DNA of 64,000 nt from Streptomyces sp. Edi4. Its GTDB lineage: Bacteria > Actinomycetota > Actinomycetes > Streptomycetales > Streptomycetaceae. Shown piece by piece: positions 51,023 to 59,727 of the stretch. Numbering within the stretch: position 1 is the first letter of the stretch; the number at the start of each line of letters is the position of its first letter. The DNA is taken from contig NZ_JBEJGY010000004.1 of NCBI RefSeq assembly GCF_040253615.1, forward strand, positions 6,944,001 through 7,008,000, given 5' to 3'. The notes under the pieces were generated by a model. That model saw only the letters and a list, made by a program, of their open reading frames with translations, was not told the DNA's origin and did not search any database. A program made the translations under genes and the position numbers.

Positions 51023-51904
51023 GTGAGTGACACAACCCTGTCCCCGGCGGATCTCGCCGCCAAGCACGGGCTGTCGGTGAGCGGTGCCCGTCCCGGGCTC
51101 ACCGCTTACATCAAGCAGCTGTGGGGTCGGCGCCACTTCATCCTGTCGTTCTCCTCGGCCAAGCTCACCGCCCAGTACAGCGAGGCGAAGCTCGGCCAGA
51201 TCTGGCAGGTGGCGACGCCCCTGCTGAACGCGCTGGTCTACTACTTCATCTTCGGCGTGCTCATGGGAACGAGGAAGGGCATCCCCAACGATGTCTTCAT
51301 CCCGTTCCTGGTGACCGGCGTGTTCCTGTTCACCTTCACCCAGAACTCGCTGATGGCCGGCGTACGGGCCATCTCGGGCAACCTGGGCCTGGTGCGCGCG
51401 CTGCACTTCCCGCGCGCGTCCCTGCCCATCTCCTTCGCGCTCCAGCAGCTCCAGCAGCTGCTCTTCTCGATGATCGTCCTGATGATCGTGGTGGTCGCCT
51501 CCGGCTTCGCGCCCGGCACGACCTGGCCCCTGATCATTCCGGTGCTCGCGTTGCAGTTCGTCTTCAACACCGGCCTCGCGCTGATCTTCGCGCGGCTCGG
51601 CGCCAAGACACCCGACCTCGCGCAGCTGATGCCGTTCATCATGCGTACGTGGATGTATTCCTCCGGCGTGATGTTCAGCATCACCGCGGTGCTCCACGAC
51701 AAGCCGAGCTGGCTCAAGCACGTCCTTCAGGTCAACCCCGCCGCGATCTACATGGATCTGGCGCGCTACGCCCTGCTGGACGGTTATGGCAGGGGGTCCC
51801 TGCCCCCGCACGTCTGGGCCCTGGCGGTCGGCTGGGCCGTCGTCGTGGGCGCCCTTGGATTCGTGTACTTCTGGAAGGCTGAGGAGCGGTATGGCCGTGG
51901 CTGA
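51023..51904 (+). CDS. ABC-2 type exporter permease (Wzm-like)
   Basis: A 293-residue permease, GTG 51023. It is preceded by a 55-bp gap after the GT gene, larger than the overlaps elsewhere in the cluster. It has six or so hydrophobic segments after a hydrophilic N-terminus (SDTTLSPADLAAKHGLSVSG), and the YSEAKLGQIWQVATPLLNA segment matches polysaccharide ABC-2 exporters (Wzm/TagG/RfbD). It would form a channel with the ATPase downstream and export the lipid- or undecaprenyl-linked glycan. It overlaps the ATPase gene by 14 bp. Confidence 0.87.
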   Translation: MSDTTLSPADLAAKHGLSVSGARPGLTAYIKQLWGRRHFILSFSSAKLTAQYSEAKLGQIWQVATPLLNALVYYFIFGVLMGTRKGIPNDVFIPFLVTGVFLFTFTQNSLMAGVRAISGNLGLVRALHFPRASLPISFALQQLQQLLFSMIVLMIVVVASGFAPGTTWPLIIPVLALQFVFNTGLALIFARLGAKTPDLAQLMPFIMRTWMYSSGVMFSITAVLHDKPSWLKHVLQVNPAAIYMDLARYALLDGYGRGSLPPHVWALAVGWAVVVGALGFVYFWKAEERYGRG

Positions 51905-52706
51905 GGACATCAAGGACCGCGTCGCGGTCGAGGACGCGCGGATTCCCACCGTCATCTGCGACGACGTGCACATCGTGTACACCGTCAACGGTGGCGGGGG
52001 CGGACGGGGCAGCGCGACGGCCGCGCTGAGCCGCATGGTCAAGAAGGACAAGACCGGCGGCGCCACCCGGGGCATGCGGCGGGTGCACGCCGTCAAGGGC
52101 GTGTCGTTCACCGCCTACCGCGGCGAGGCGATCGGGCTCATCGGCTCCAACGGCTCGGGCAAGTCGACGCTGCTGCGGGCCATCGCCGGCCTGCTGCCGC
52201 CCGAGAGCGGGCGCGTGTACACCGACGGGCAGCCCTCGCTGCTCGGTGTCAACGCGGCGCTGATGAACGACCTCACCGGCGAGCGCAACGTCATCCTGGG
52301 CGGCCTGGCCATGGGCATGTCGCGCGAGGAGGTCAAGGAGCGCTACGAGGAGATCGTGGAGTTCTCCGGGATCAACGACAAGGGCGACTTCATCTCGCTG
52401 CCGATGCGGACGTACTCCTCGGGCATGGCGGCCCGGCTGCGGTTCTCCATCGCGGCGGCCAAGGACCACGACGTCCTCATGATCGACGAGGCGCTTGCCA
52501 CCGGTGACCGCCAGTTCCAGATCCGCTCCGAGGAGCGCATCCGGGAGCTGCGCAAGCACGCGGGCACCGTCTTCCTGGTGAGCCACAGCATCGGCTCCAT
52601 CCGGGACACCTGCGACCGGGTGCTCTGGCTCGAGCGCGGCGAGCTGCTGATGGACGGGCCGACCGACGAGGTCGTCAAGGCCTACCAGAGGGAATCCGGC
52701 CGCTGA
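51891..52706 (+). CDS. ABC exporter ATPase (Wzt-like)
   Basis: A 271-residue ATPase, ATG 51891 with GAGGAGCGGT upstream. GLIGSNGSGKSTLLRAIAGL is Walker A, YSSGMAARLRF the signature and VLMIDEALATGDRQFQ Walker B, with the VSHSIGSIRDTC switch His. The TagH/Wzt-like spacing (long N-terminal region with a Gly-rich loop NGGGGGRGS before Walker A) fits teichoic-acid or O-antigen exporters. No carbohydrate-binding C-terminal domain is present, so the polymer is probably exported without Wzt-type capping. It is the last gene before the hopanoid operon. Confidence 0.88.
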   Translation: MAVAEDIKDRVAVEDARIPTVICDDVHIVYTVNGGGGGRGSATAALSRMVKKDKTGGATRGMRRVHAVKGVSFTAYRGEAIGLIGSNGSGKSTLLRAIAGLLPPESGRVYTDGQPSLLGVNAALMNDLTGERNVILGGLAMGMSREEVKERYEEIVEFSGINDKGDFISLPMRTYSSGMAARLRFSIAAAKDHDVLMIDEALATGDRQFQIRSEERIRELRKHAGTVFLVSHSIGSIRDTCDRVLWLERGELLMDGPTDEVVKAYQRESGR

Positions 52707-53045
52707 CGCGTCGTCACCTCAAGAACTCCGCAGTCGTGGCCCCCGCCGATCAACCCCGGTGGGGGCCGTTGCGTCCTAGGGTGTGGTCGGACCGTCAAGA
52801 TCCCGTCAAGTTGCCAGTACGGGGGGAAGGTTGGACCGGATCGCCGTGTTCTTGTAATGCTCGCAACACCCCGGCGCGGTGGCGGTCGTTGTACAACGTA
52901 AGCTGTACCGGTGCTGATTCGCGGCAAGTGGGGCAATACGCTCCCGGCTCCGCGCGCGGCGGGTCATCCCGTCCGGGGAGGTCAGGCGGCGTGTCCGAAA
53001 TAGGATGTTTTAGGTCGGCGGTGTAGAACGGGAGATGTGACGGCC
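52707..53045. promoter_or_regulatory. Intergenic region upstream of the hopanoid operon
   Basis: It contains the perfect 12-bp palindrome CGTTGTACAACG (52887-52898), about 150 bp before the first hopanoid frame. Near the right end, TAGGAT (around 53001) could be a -10 box. No gene is visible. The palindrome is a candidate operator controlling hopanoid synthesis. Confidence 0.45.
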
Positions 53046-53111
53046 ATGGCTACGGAAGATCTCCAGCTCCAAGGGACGGCCGCCGTTCCCGCCCCGGGCG
53101 GTACCCGGTGA
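53046..53111 (+). CDS. Short upstream frame (21 aa) coupled to hpnC
   Basis: ATG 53046 (GGGAG upstream, MATEDLQLQG...) runs to a TGA at 53109-53111, overlapping the hpnC GTG start at 53108 (GTGA). It has no known family. It may be a coupled leader peptide that controls initiation of the hopanoid operon, or translation noise. Confidence 0.35.
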   Translation: MATEDLQLQGTAAVPAPGGTR

Positions 53112-54037
53112 CCCCAGTCCCGGACGTGCGCACCGGATCCGCGTCGCGCGCCACACTCGACAAGGCCGCGGACGAGAACTTCCCCGTCGCCCCCTTCTTC
53201 CTGCCGCGCGCCTGGCGCGAGGACCTGATGGCCGTCTACGGCTTCGCCCGGCTCGTCGACGACATCGGCGACGGCGACCTCGCCCCCGGCGGCGCCGACG
53301 CCCGCCACCTCGGCGTCGGTCCCGGCGACCCCCGCGCCCCCGACGACCCCGACGGCCGGCTCGCCCTGCTCGACGCCTTCGAGGCGGATCTGCGCCGGGT
53401 CTTCGACGGAAGCCCGCGCCACCCCCTCCTCGAGGCGCTCCAGCCCACCGTGCGGCGCTGCGCGCTCACCCCGGAACCCTTCCTCGGCCTGATCGCCGCG
53501 AACCGCCAGGACCAGCGGGTGCGGCGCTATGAGACGTATGAGGAACTGCTCGCCTACTGTGAACTTTCGGCCAACCCTGTAGGGCGGCTCGTCCTCGCCA
53601 TCACCGGCACCACGAGCCCGGAGCGCCTCCGCCGTTCCGACGCGATCTGCACGGCGCTTCAGATCGTCGAACACCTCCAGGACGTCAAGGAGGACCTCGG
53701 CCGTGACCGGATCTATCTGCCGGCCGAGGACATGTCACGTTTCCATGTCACGCCGGCCGATCTGGCCGCGCCGCGAGGGAGCGCTTCGGTGCGTGCGCTG
53801 GTCGCGTTCGAAGCGGAACGCGCCGGGTCGTTGCTGAATGAAGGCACCCCCCTGGTGGGTAGCGTCCACGGCAGACTCAAGCTGTTGCTGGCCGGATTCG
53901 TGGCCGGGGGACGCGCCGCGCTCGACGCGGTCGCCGCCGCCGGCCACGACGTACTCCCGGGGCCGCCCAAGCCCACCAAGGCAAGGCTGATGCGCGAGGT
54001 GGGAGCCGTCTTGCGAAGAGCGCGTAGAGAGGGGTGA
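53108..54037 (+). CDS. hpnC: Squalene/phytoene synthase family, HpnC
   Basis: A 309-residue protein, GTG 53108. The prenyl-synthase motifs are YGFARLVDDIGDGDLAP (first Asp-rich motif) and HLQDVKEDLGRDRIYLPAED (second Asp-rich motif). In the HpnCDE route HpnC converts presqualene diphosphate to hydroxysqualene. It is the first gene of the hopanoid operon, tightly coupled to hpnD by GTGA overlap. Family separation from HpnD is based on N-terminal sequence and position. The short frame in front of it may modulate its translation. Confidence 0.88.
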   Translation: MTPVPDVRTGSASRATLDKAADENFPVAPFFLPRAWREDLMAVYGFARLVDDIGDGDLAPGGADARHLGVGPGDPRAPDDPDGRLALLDAFEADLRRVFDGSPRHPLLEALQPTVRRCALTPEPFLGLIAANRQDQRVRRYETYEELLAYCELSANPVGRLVLAITGTTSPERLRRSDAICTALQIVEHLQDVKEDLGRDRIYLPAEDMSRFHVTPADLAAPRGSASVRALVAFEAERAGSLLNEGTPLVGSVHGRLKLLLAGFVAGGRAALDAVAAAGHDVLPGPPKPTKARLMREVGAVLRRARREG

Positions 54038-54984
54038 GCCGGACAGTGGAGGCACAGGCACCCGTGTCCGCACCGGTACAGGCCGCATACAGCTACTGCG
54101 AGGCCGTGACCGGGCAGCAGGCGCGCAATTTCGCGTACGGCATCCGGTTGCTGCCGGCCGACAAGCGGCAGGCGATGTCGGCGCTGTACGCGTTCTCACG
54201 CCGGGTCGACGACATCGGTGACGGCACGCTGGCCAAGGACGCCAAGGAGACCCGTCTGGAGGAGACCCGGGCACTGCTCGCGCGGATCCGCGACGGCGCG
54301 GTCCCCGAGGACGACACCGACCCGGTCGCGGTGGCGCTGGCGGACGCGGCGCGCCGTTTCCCGATCCCGCTCGGCGGCCTCGACGAGCTCATCGACGGCG
54401 TCCTGATGGACGTCCACGGCGAGAGCTATGAGACGTGGGAGGACCTGAAGGGCTACTGCCGGTGTGTCGCGGGCGCCATCGGCCGGCTCTCGCTCGGCGT
54501 GTTCGGCACCCAGCCCGGCGCGCCGGGCACCGAACGCGCCGCGGAGTACGCCGACACGCTGGGGCTCGCACTCCAACTCACCAACATCCTCAGGGACGTT
54601 CGCGAGGACGCCGGTACCGGGCGGACCTATCTGCCCTCCGATGACCTCGCCAAGTTCGGCTGCTCCCTGGGCTTCGACGGCCCCCTGCCGCCCCCCGGCT
54701 CCGACTTCGCCGGCCTCGTCCACTTCGAAGTGCGGCGCGCCCGGGCCCTGTTCGCCGAGGGCTACCGGCTGCTGCCCATGCTGGACCGGCGCAGCGGCGC
54801 CTGCGTGGCCGCCATGGCCGGCATCTACCGGCGCCTGCTCGACCGCATCGAGCGCGACCCCGAGGCGGTGCTGCGCGGCCGGGTCTCGCTGCCCGGCCGC
54901 GAGAAGGCGTACGTCGCGGTGCGCGGCCTGTCCGGACTCGACACCCGGTACGTCTCGCGGGGCACCGCCAGGAGGCGCGCCTGA
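54034..54984 (+). CDS. hpnD: Presqualene diphosphate synthase, HpnD
   Basis: A 316-residue protein, GTG 54034, overlapping the hpnC stop (GTGA). It has MSALYAFSRRVDDIGDGTLA (first Asp-rich motif), ALQLTNILRDVREDAGTGRT with YLPSDDLAKFG (second Asp-rich motif) and a C-terminal helix with RRSGACVAAMAGIYRRLLDR. It condenses two farnesyl diphosphates to presqualene diphosphate. HpnD comes second in the operon, as in most actinobacteria. The stop overlaps the start of a small coupled frame (54984). Confidence 0.9.
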   Translation: MSRTVEAQAPVSAPVQAAYSYCEAVTGQQARNFAYGIRLLPADKRQAMSALYAFSRRVDDIGDGTLAKDAKETRLEETRALLARIRDGAVPEDDTDPVAVALADAARRFPIPLGGLDELIDGVLMDVHGESYETWEDLKGYCRCVAGAIGRLSLGVFGTQPGAPGTERAAEYADTLGLALQLTNILRDVREDAGTGRTYLPSDDLAKFGCSLGFDGPLPPPGSDFAGLVHFEVRRARALFAEGYRLLPMLDRRSGACVAAMAGIYRRLLDRIERDPEAVLRGRVSLPGREKAYVAVRGLSGLDTRYVSRGTARRRA

Positions 54985-55139
54985 TGCACCACCCGCACCT
55001 CGACGAAGGACCGGGCACCACGCCGGTGCCCCGGCGCGCCCCGCACAGCCCCTTCGCCGCGGCCGGGGCCGCGCGACGTGCCACCGGCGCGGCGTGCCCC
55101 GGCGGCGCGCCCCACGCGTCCCCACGGGAGACGGCATGA
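54984..55139 (+). CDS. Small 51-residue coupled frame between hpnD and hpnE
   Basis: ATG 54984 overlaps the hpnD stop (TGATG) and its TGA overlaps the hpnE ATG (55136), so it is translationally coupled on both sides. The product (MHHPHLDEGPGTTPVPRRAP...) is basic, Pro/Ala/His-rich and probably disordered. No family is recognised with confidence. Codon use is GC-rich like the neighbours. It could be a small hopanoid-operon protein or filler that keeps ribosomes moving between the two enzymes. Confidence 0.5.
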   Translation: MHHPHLDEGPGTTPVPRRAPHSPFAAAGAARRATGAACPGGAPHASPRETA

Positions 55140-56518
55140 ACGACGCGCGCCCCACCCGCGCGGTGGTGGTCGGCGGCGGCCTCGCCGGCACCACCGCCGC
55201 CCTCCAACTGGCCGACGCGGGCGTGGAGGTGACCCTCGTCGAGGGCCGCCCAAGGCTCGGCGGACTCGCCTTCTCCTTCCGCAGGGGCGACCTCACCGTC
55301 GACAACGGCCAGCACGTCTACCTGCGCTGCTGCACCGCCTACCAGTGGTTCCTCGACCGCGTCGACGGCGCGGACCTCGCCCCGGTCCAAGAGCGCATGG
55401 ACGTGCCCGTCCTGGACGTGGGCCACCCCAGGGGCCCCCGGCTCGGCCGGCTGCGCCGCGACCCGCTGCCCGTACCGCTGCACCTGGCGCGCGGCCTCGC
55501 GGCCTACCCCCATCTCTCGCTCGCCGAACGCGCCGGTGTGGGGCGCGCCGCACTGGCGCTCGGGCGCCTCGACCCGGACGATCCGGCTCTGGACGACGAG
55601 GACTTCGCCGGCTGGCTCACCCGGCACGGCCAGTCCGAGCGGACCATCGAGGCTCTGTGGGACCTGGTGGGCGTGGCGACCCTGAACGCCACCGCGCCGC
55701 ACGCCTCGCTCGGGCTCGCCGCGAAGGTCTTCAAGACCGGGCTGCTCTCCGCGCCGGGCGCCGGGGACATCGGCTGGGCCCGTGTCCCGCTCGGCCATCT
55801 GCACGACACGCTGGCCCGCAAGGCCCTGGACGCGGCGGGCGTACGCACCCTGACGCGCGCCAAGGCCGAGGCCATCTCCCGTACGGGGCACGGCGGTTGG
55901 CGCGTCGAGCTGACCGGCGAGACGCTCGAGGCGGAGGCCGTGGTGCTGGCCGTGCCGCAGAAGGAGGCCCACGGTCTGCTGCCCGAGGGCGCCCTCGAGG
56001 ACCCGGGCAAGCTGCTCGCCATCGGCACCGCGCCGATCCTCAACGTCCACGTCGTCTACGACCGCAAGGTTCTCAGACAGCCCTTCTTCGCCGCGCTCGG
56101 CAGCCCCGTGCAGTTCGTCTTCGACCGGACGGACTCCTCGGGGCTGATCGGCGGCGGCCAGTACCTGGCCGTCTCCCAGTCCGACGCCGGGGACGAGATC
56201 GAACTGCCGGTGGCCGAATTGCGCGCCCGCTACCTGCCGGAACTGGAAAAGCTGTTGCCCGCGGCGCGCGGCGCGAAGATCCTCGACTTCTTCGTCACCC
56301 GGGAGCGGACAGCGACGTTCGCCCCCACCCCCGGCGTCGGACGGCTGCGGCCACCGGCGCGGACCCGCGCGGACGGTCTGTACCTGGCCGGCGCGTGGAC
56401 CGCGACCGGCTGGCCCGCGACCATGGAGGGCGCCGTGCGCAGCGGGTTCAGCGCCGCGGGCGCGGCGCTCGCCGCGCTGGGCCGCCCCCCTGTTCATCCG
56501 CTTCAGGAGGCGGCATGA
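55136..56518 (+). CDS. hpnE: Hydroxysqualene dehydroxylase, HpnE
   Basis: A 460-residue FAD-dependent amine-oxidase-fold protein, ATG 55136 (MNDARPTRAVVVGGGLAGTT) with GGGAG upstream. The FAD-binding GxGxxG is in VVVGGGLAGTTAALQLADAG and TLVEGRPRLGGLAFSF. DNGQHVYLRCCTAYQWFLDR is in the substrate region and GLYLAGAWTATGWPATMEGA the C-terminal FAD motif. It reduces hydroxysqualene to squalene in the HpnCDE pathway. It is followed, overlapping, by the prenyl synthase. Confidence 0.9.
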   Translation: MNDARPTRAVVVGGGLAGTTAALQLADAGVEVTLVEGRPRLGGLAFSFRRGDLTVDNGQHVYLRCCTAYQWFLDRVDGADLAPVQERMDVPVLDVGHPRGPRLGRLRRDPLPVPLHLARGLAAYPHLSLAERAGVGRAALALGRLDPDDPALDDEDFAGWLTRHGQSERTIEALWDLVGVATLNATAPHASLGLAAKVFKTGLLSAPGAGDIGWARVPLGHLHDTLARKALDAAGVRTLTRAKAEAISRTGHGGWRVELTGETLEAEAVVLAVPQKEAHGLLPEGALEDPGKLLAIGTAPILNVHVVYDRKVLRQPFFAALGSPVQFVFDRTDSSGLIGGGQYLAVSQSDAGDEIELPVAELRARYLPELEKLLPAARGAKILDFFVTRERTATFAPTPGVGRLRPPARTRADGLYLAGAWTATGWPATMEGAVRSGFSAAGAALAALGRPPVHPLQEAA

Positions 56519-57624
56519 CTGTTAGCAGTACTGGAACAAGAGGAGAGACTGTGCCGACTGTGCCTTCGGCTTCGGCGAATCCGGCTGTGGACACCGTGGA
56601 CGTCAACGCCCTGCTGGAGCGGGGGCGCGAGCTGTCCACGCCGGAGCTTCGCGCGGCCGTCGACCGGCTCGCGGCTCCCATGGACACCGTCGCCGCCTAC
56701 CACTTCGGGTGGATCGACGCCGAGGGGCGCCCCTCGGCCGGTGACGGCGGCAAGGCGGTGCGGCCCGCGCTCGCCCTGCTCTCCGCGGAGGCGGCGGGGG
56801 CCGCGGCCGAGGTCGGCGTGCCCGGCGCGGTCGCCGTGGAGCTCGTGCACAACTTCTCGCTCCTGCACGACGACCTCATGGACGGCGACGAGCAGCGCCG
56901 CCACCGCGACACGGTGTGGAAGGTGCACGGCCCGGCGCAGGCGATCCTCGTGGGTGACGCCCTGTTCGCGCTCGCCAACGAGGTCCTGCTTGAGCTGGGC
57001 ACGGTCGAGGCGGGCCGCGCCACGCGCCGTCTGACCACCGCCACCCGCAAGCTGATCGACGGTCAGGCCCAGGACATCTCCTACGAGCACCGCGAGCGGG
57101 TCACCGTCGAGGAGTGCCTGGAGATGGAGGGCAACAAGACGGGCGCGCTGCTCGCCTGCGCCGTCTCCATCGGCGCGGTCCTCGGCGGCGCGGACGAGGC
57201 GATGGCCGACACCCTGGAGGCGTACGGCTACCACCTCGGCCTCGCCTTCCAGGCCGTCGACGACCTGCTCGGCATCTGGGGCGACCCGGACGCCACGGGC
57301 AAGCAGACCTGGAGCGACCTGCGCCAGCGCAAGAAGTCCCTGCCCGTCGTCGCCGCGCTCGCCGCGGGCGGCCCGGCCTCCACCCGGCTCGGCGAGCTCC
57401 TGGCCGCCGACGCCAAGAGCAATGACTTCGACAGCTTCTCCGAGGCGGAGTTCGCCACCCGGGCGGCCCTGATCGAGGAGGCCGGCGGCCGGGAGTGGAC
57501 CTCCCAGGAGGCCCGCAGGCAGCACACCATCGCCATCGACGCGCTCGGCGCCGTCGACATGCCGCAAACCGTCCGCGCCCAGCTCACCGCGCTGGCGGAC
57601 TTCGTCGTCGTACGAAAGAGATGA
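56515..57624 (+). CDS. Polyprenyl (farnesyl/geranylgeranyl) diphosphate synthase
   Basis: A 369-residue protein; ATG 56515 (AGGAGG just upstream, overlap ATGA with hpnE). GTG 56551, with GAGGAG, is a plausible alternative start. It has the first Asp-rich motif SLLHDDLMDGDEQRR, the second VDDLLGIWGDPD (DDxxD/xxxD), and GDGGKAVRPALALL near the N-terminus for the diphosphate-binding Lys/Arg. In this operon it should supply farnesyl diphosphate. Chain length cannot be fixed from the sequence; the residue just before the first motif decides it. Confidence 0.85.
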   Translation: MTVSSTGTRGETVPTVPSASANPAVDTVDVNALLERGRELSTPELRAAVDRLAAPMDTVAAYHFGWIDAEGRPSAGDGGKAVRPALALLSAEAAGAAAEVGVPGAVAVELVHNFSLLHDDLMDGDEQRRHRDTVWKVHGPAQAILVGDALFALANEVLLELGTVEAGRATRRLTTATRKLIDGQAQDISYEHRERVTVEECLEMEGNKTGALLACAVSIGAVLGGADEAMADTLEAYGYHLGLAFQAVDDLLGIWGDPDATGKQTWSDLRQRKKSLPVVAALAAGGPASTRLGELLAADAKSNDFDSFSEAEFATRAALIEEAGGREWTSQEARRQHTIAIDALGAVDMPQTVRAQLTALADFVVVRKR

Positions 57625-57732
57625 TCACGATTCCCATATGACGCGCAGTCGCCGGCAGGGCCCGGGCAATCGGGCTCGCGCCGACGTCACACCCCAGCAC
57701 AGCAGAAGTAGCCACTGCACGAAGGGGAAGCC

Positions 57733-59727
57733 ATGACAGCGACGACCGACGGAAGCACCGGGGCCCCGACGCCCCGGGCCGCCGCGGCCAGGACGACCGC
57801 CGGGACGGCACCCGGCGCGGACCAGGTGCTCGACGCCGCGAAGCTGGCCGCACAGCGCGGGGTGGAGCACCTGCTGGCGAGACAGGACGCCCAGGGCTGG
57901 TGGAAGGGCGACCTGGAGACCAACGTCACCATGGACGCCGAGGACCTGCTGCTGCGGCAGTTCCTCGGAATCCAGGACGACAAGGTGCTGGCCGCGGCCG
58001 CCCTGTTCATCCGGGGCCAGCAGCGCGACGACGGGACCTGGGCCACCTTCTACGGCGGGCCCGGTGAACTGTCCGCCACCATCGAGGCGTACGTCGCCCT
58101 CAGGCTCGCCGGCGACTTGCCCGAGGCCCCGCACATGGCGCGAGCCTCGGCCTGGATCAGGGCGAAGGGCGGGATCGCCTCGGCCCGGGTCTTCACCCGC
58201 ATCTGGCTGGCCCTGTTCGGCTGGTGGAAGTGGGACGACCTGCCCGAGCTGCCGCCCGAGCTGATCTTCCTGCCGCCGTGGGTCCCCCTCAACATCTACG
58301 ACTTCGGCTGCTGGGCGCGGCAGACCATCGTGCCGCTCACGGTGGTCTCGGCCAAGCGCCCGGTGCGGCCCGCGCCCTTCGCGCTGGATGAGCTGCACAC
58401 CGACGCGCGGCGGCCCAATCCGGCCAAACCCCTTGCCCCGCTCGCCAGTTGGAGCGGCGCCTTCCAGCGGCTCGACAAAGTGCTGCACGCCTATCGCAAG
58501 GTGGCGCCCCGCAAGCTGCGCCGGGCGGCGATGCGCGGGGCCGCCCGCTGGATCGTCGAACGCCAGGAGAACGACGGCTGCTGGGGCGGTATCCAGCCAC
58601 CCGCGGTGTACTCCGTCATCGCCCTGCATCTGCTCGGCTACGACCTCCAGCATCCCGTGATGCGGGCCGGCCTGGAGTCGCTGGACCGGTTCGCGGTGTG
58701 GCGCGAGGACGGTTCCCGGATGATCGAGGCCTGCCAGTCCCCGGTGTGGGACACCTGCCTCGCCGTCATCGCGCTGGCCGACGCGGGCGTGGCGCCCGAC
58801 CATCCCGCCCTCGTCAAGGCGGCCGACTGGATGCTCGCCGAGGAGATCACCCGGCCGGGCGACTGGGCGGTGCGCCGGCCCCAACTCGAGCCGGGGGGCT
58901 GGGCGTTCGAGTTCCACAACGACAACTACCCCGACATCGACGACACCGCCGAGGTGATCCTGGCGCTGCGCCGCGTCAAGCATCCCCGTCAGAACGAGGT
59001 CGAGGCGGCCATCGCGCGCGGGGTGCGCTGGAGCGTGGGCATGCAGTCCAAGAACGGCGCGTGGGCCGCGTTCGACGCGGACAACACCAGTGCCTTCCCC
59101 AACCGGCTGCCGTTCTGCGACTTCGGTGAGGTCATCGACCCGCCGTCGGCCGATGTCACCGCCCACGTCGTGGAGATGCTGGCCTACGAGGGCAAGGCGC
59201 ACGATCCGCGCACCCGGCGCGGCGTGGAGTGGCTGCTGGCCGAACAGGAGGCCAACGGCGCCTGGTTCGGGCGCTGGGGCGTCAACTACGTCTACGGCAC
59301 CGGCTCGGTGGTGCCTGCCCTGACCGCCGCCGGCATCCCCGCCTCGCACCCGGCGATCCGCCGGGCGGTCGGCTGGCTGGAATCCGTGCAGAACGACGAC
59401 GGCGGCTGGGGCGAGGACCTGCGCTCGTACGGCGAGACGGAATGGATGGGCCGCGGGCCCTCGACGGCCTCGCAGACCGCCTGGGCGCTGCTCGCGCTCC
59501 TCGCGGCGGGGGAGCGGGAGGGCAGGGCCGCCGAACGCGGCATCGCCTGGCTCGCCGAGAACCAGCGCGAGGACGGGTCCTGGGACGAGCCGTACTTCAC
59601 CGGCACCGGATTCCCCTGGGACTTCTCGATCAACTACCACCTCTACCGGCAGGTCTTCCCGCTGACCGCGCTCGGGCGTTACGTCCATGGAGAACCGTTC
59701 TCCCCCAACGCCGCCAAGGGGAGTTGA
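57733..59727 (+). CDS. shc: Squalene-hopene cyclase
   Basis: A 664-residue class II triterpene cyclase, ATG 57733 with GAAGGGGAAG upstream. The proton-donating DXDD is DNYPDIDDTAEVILAL (~residue 400). QW repeats appear (DAQGWWKGDLETN, QENDGCWGGIQPPAVYSVIA, SKNGAWAAFDADN, NDDGGWGEDLRSYGE, EDGSWDEPYFTGTGFPWDFS). It cyclises squalene to hopene and hopanol at the membrane. It is separated from the prenyl synthase by 108 bp. The N-terminal ~35 residues are Ala/Thr/Pro-rich. Confidence 0.95.
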   Translation: MTATTDGSTGAPTPRAAAARTTAGTAPGADQVLDAAKLAAQRGVEHLLARQDAQGWWKGDLETNVTMDAEDLLLRQFLGIQDDKVLAAAALFIRGQQRDDGTWATFYGGPGELSATIEAYVALRLAGDLPEAPHMARASAWIRAKGGIASARVFTRIWLALFGWWKWDDLPELPPELIFLPPWVPLNIYDFGCWARQTIVPLTVVSAKRPVRPAPFALDELHTDARRPNPAKPLAPLASWSGAFQRLDKVLHAYRKVAPRKLRRAAMRGAARWIVERQENDGCWGGIQPPAVYSVIALHLLGYDLQHPVMRAGLESLDRFAVWREDGSRMIEACQSPVWDTCLAVIALADAGVAPDHPALVKAADWMLAEEITRPGDWAVRRPQLEPGGWAFEFHNDNYPDIDDTAEVILALRRVKHPRQNEVEAAIARGVRWSVGMQSKNGAWAAFDADNTSAFPNRLPFCDFGEVIDPPSADVTAHVVEMLAYEGKAHDPRTRRGVEWLLAEQEANGAWFGRWGVNYVYGTGSVVPALTAAGIPASHPAIRRAVGWLESVQNDDGGWGEDLRSYGETEWMGRGPSTASQTAWALLALLAAGEREGRAAERGIAWLAENQREDGSWDEPYFTGTGFPWDFSINYHLYRQVFPLTALGRYVHGEPFSPNAAKGS

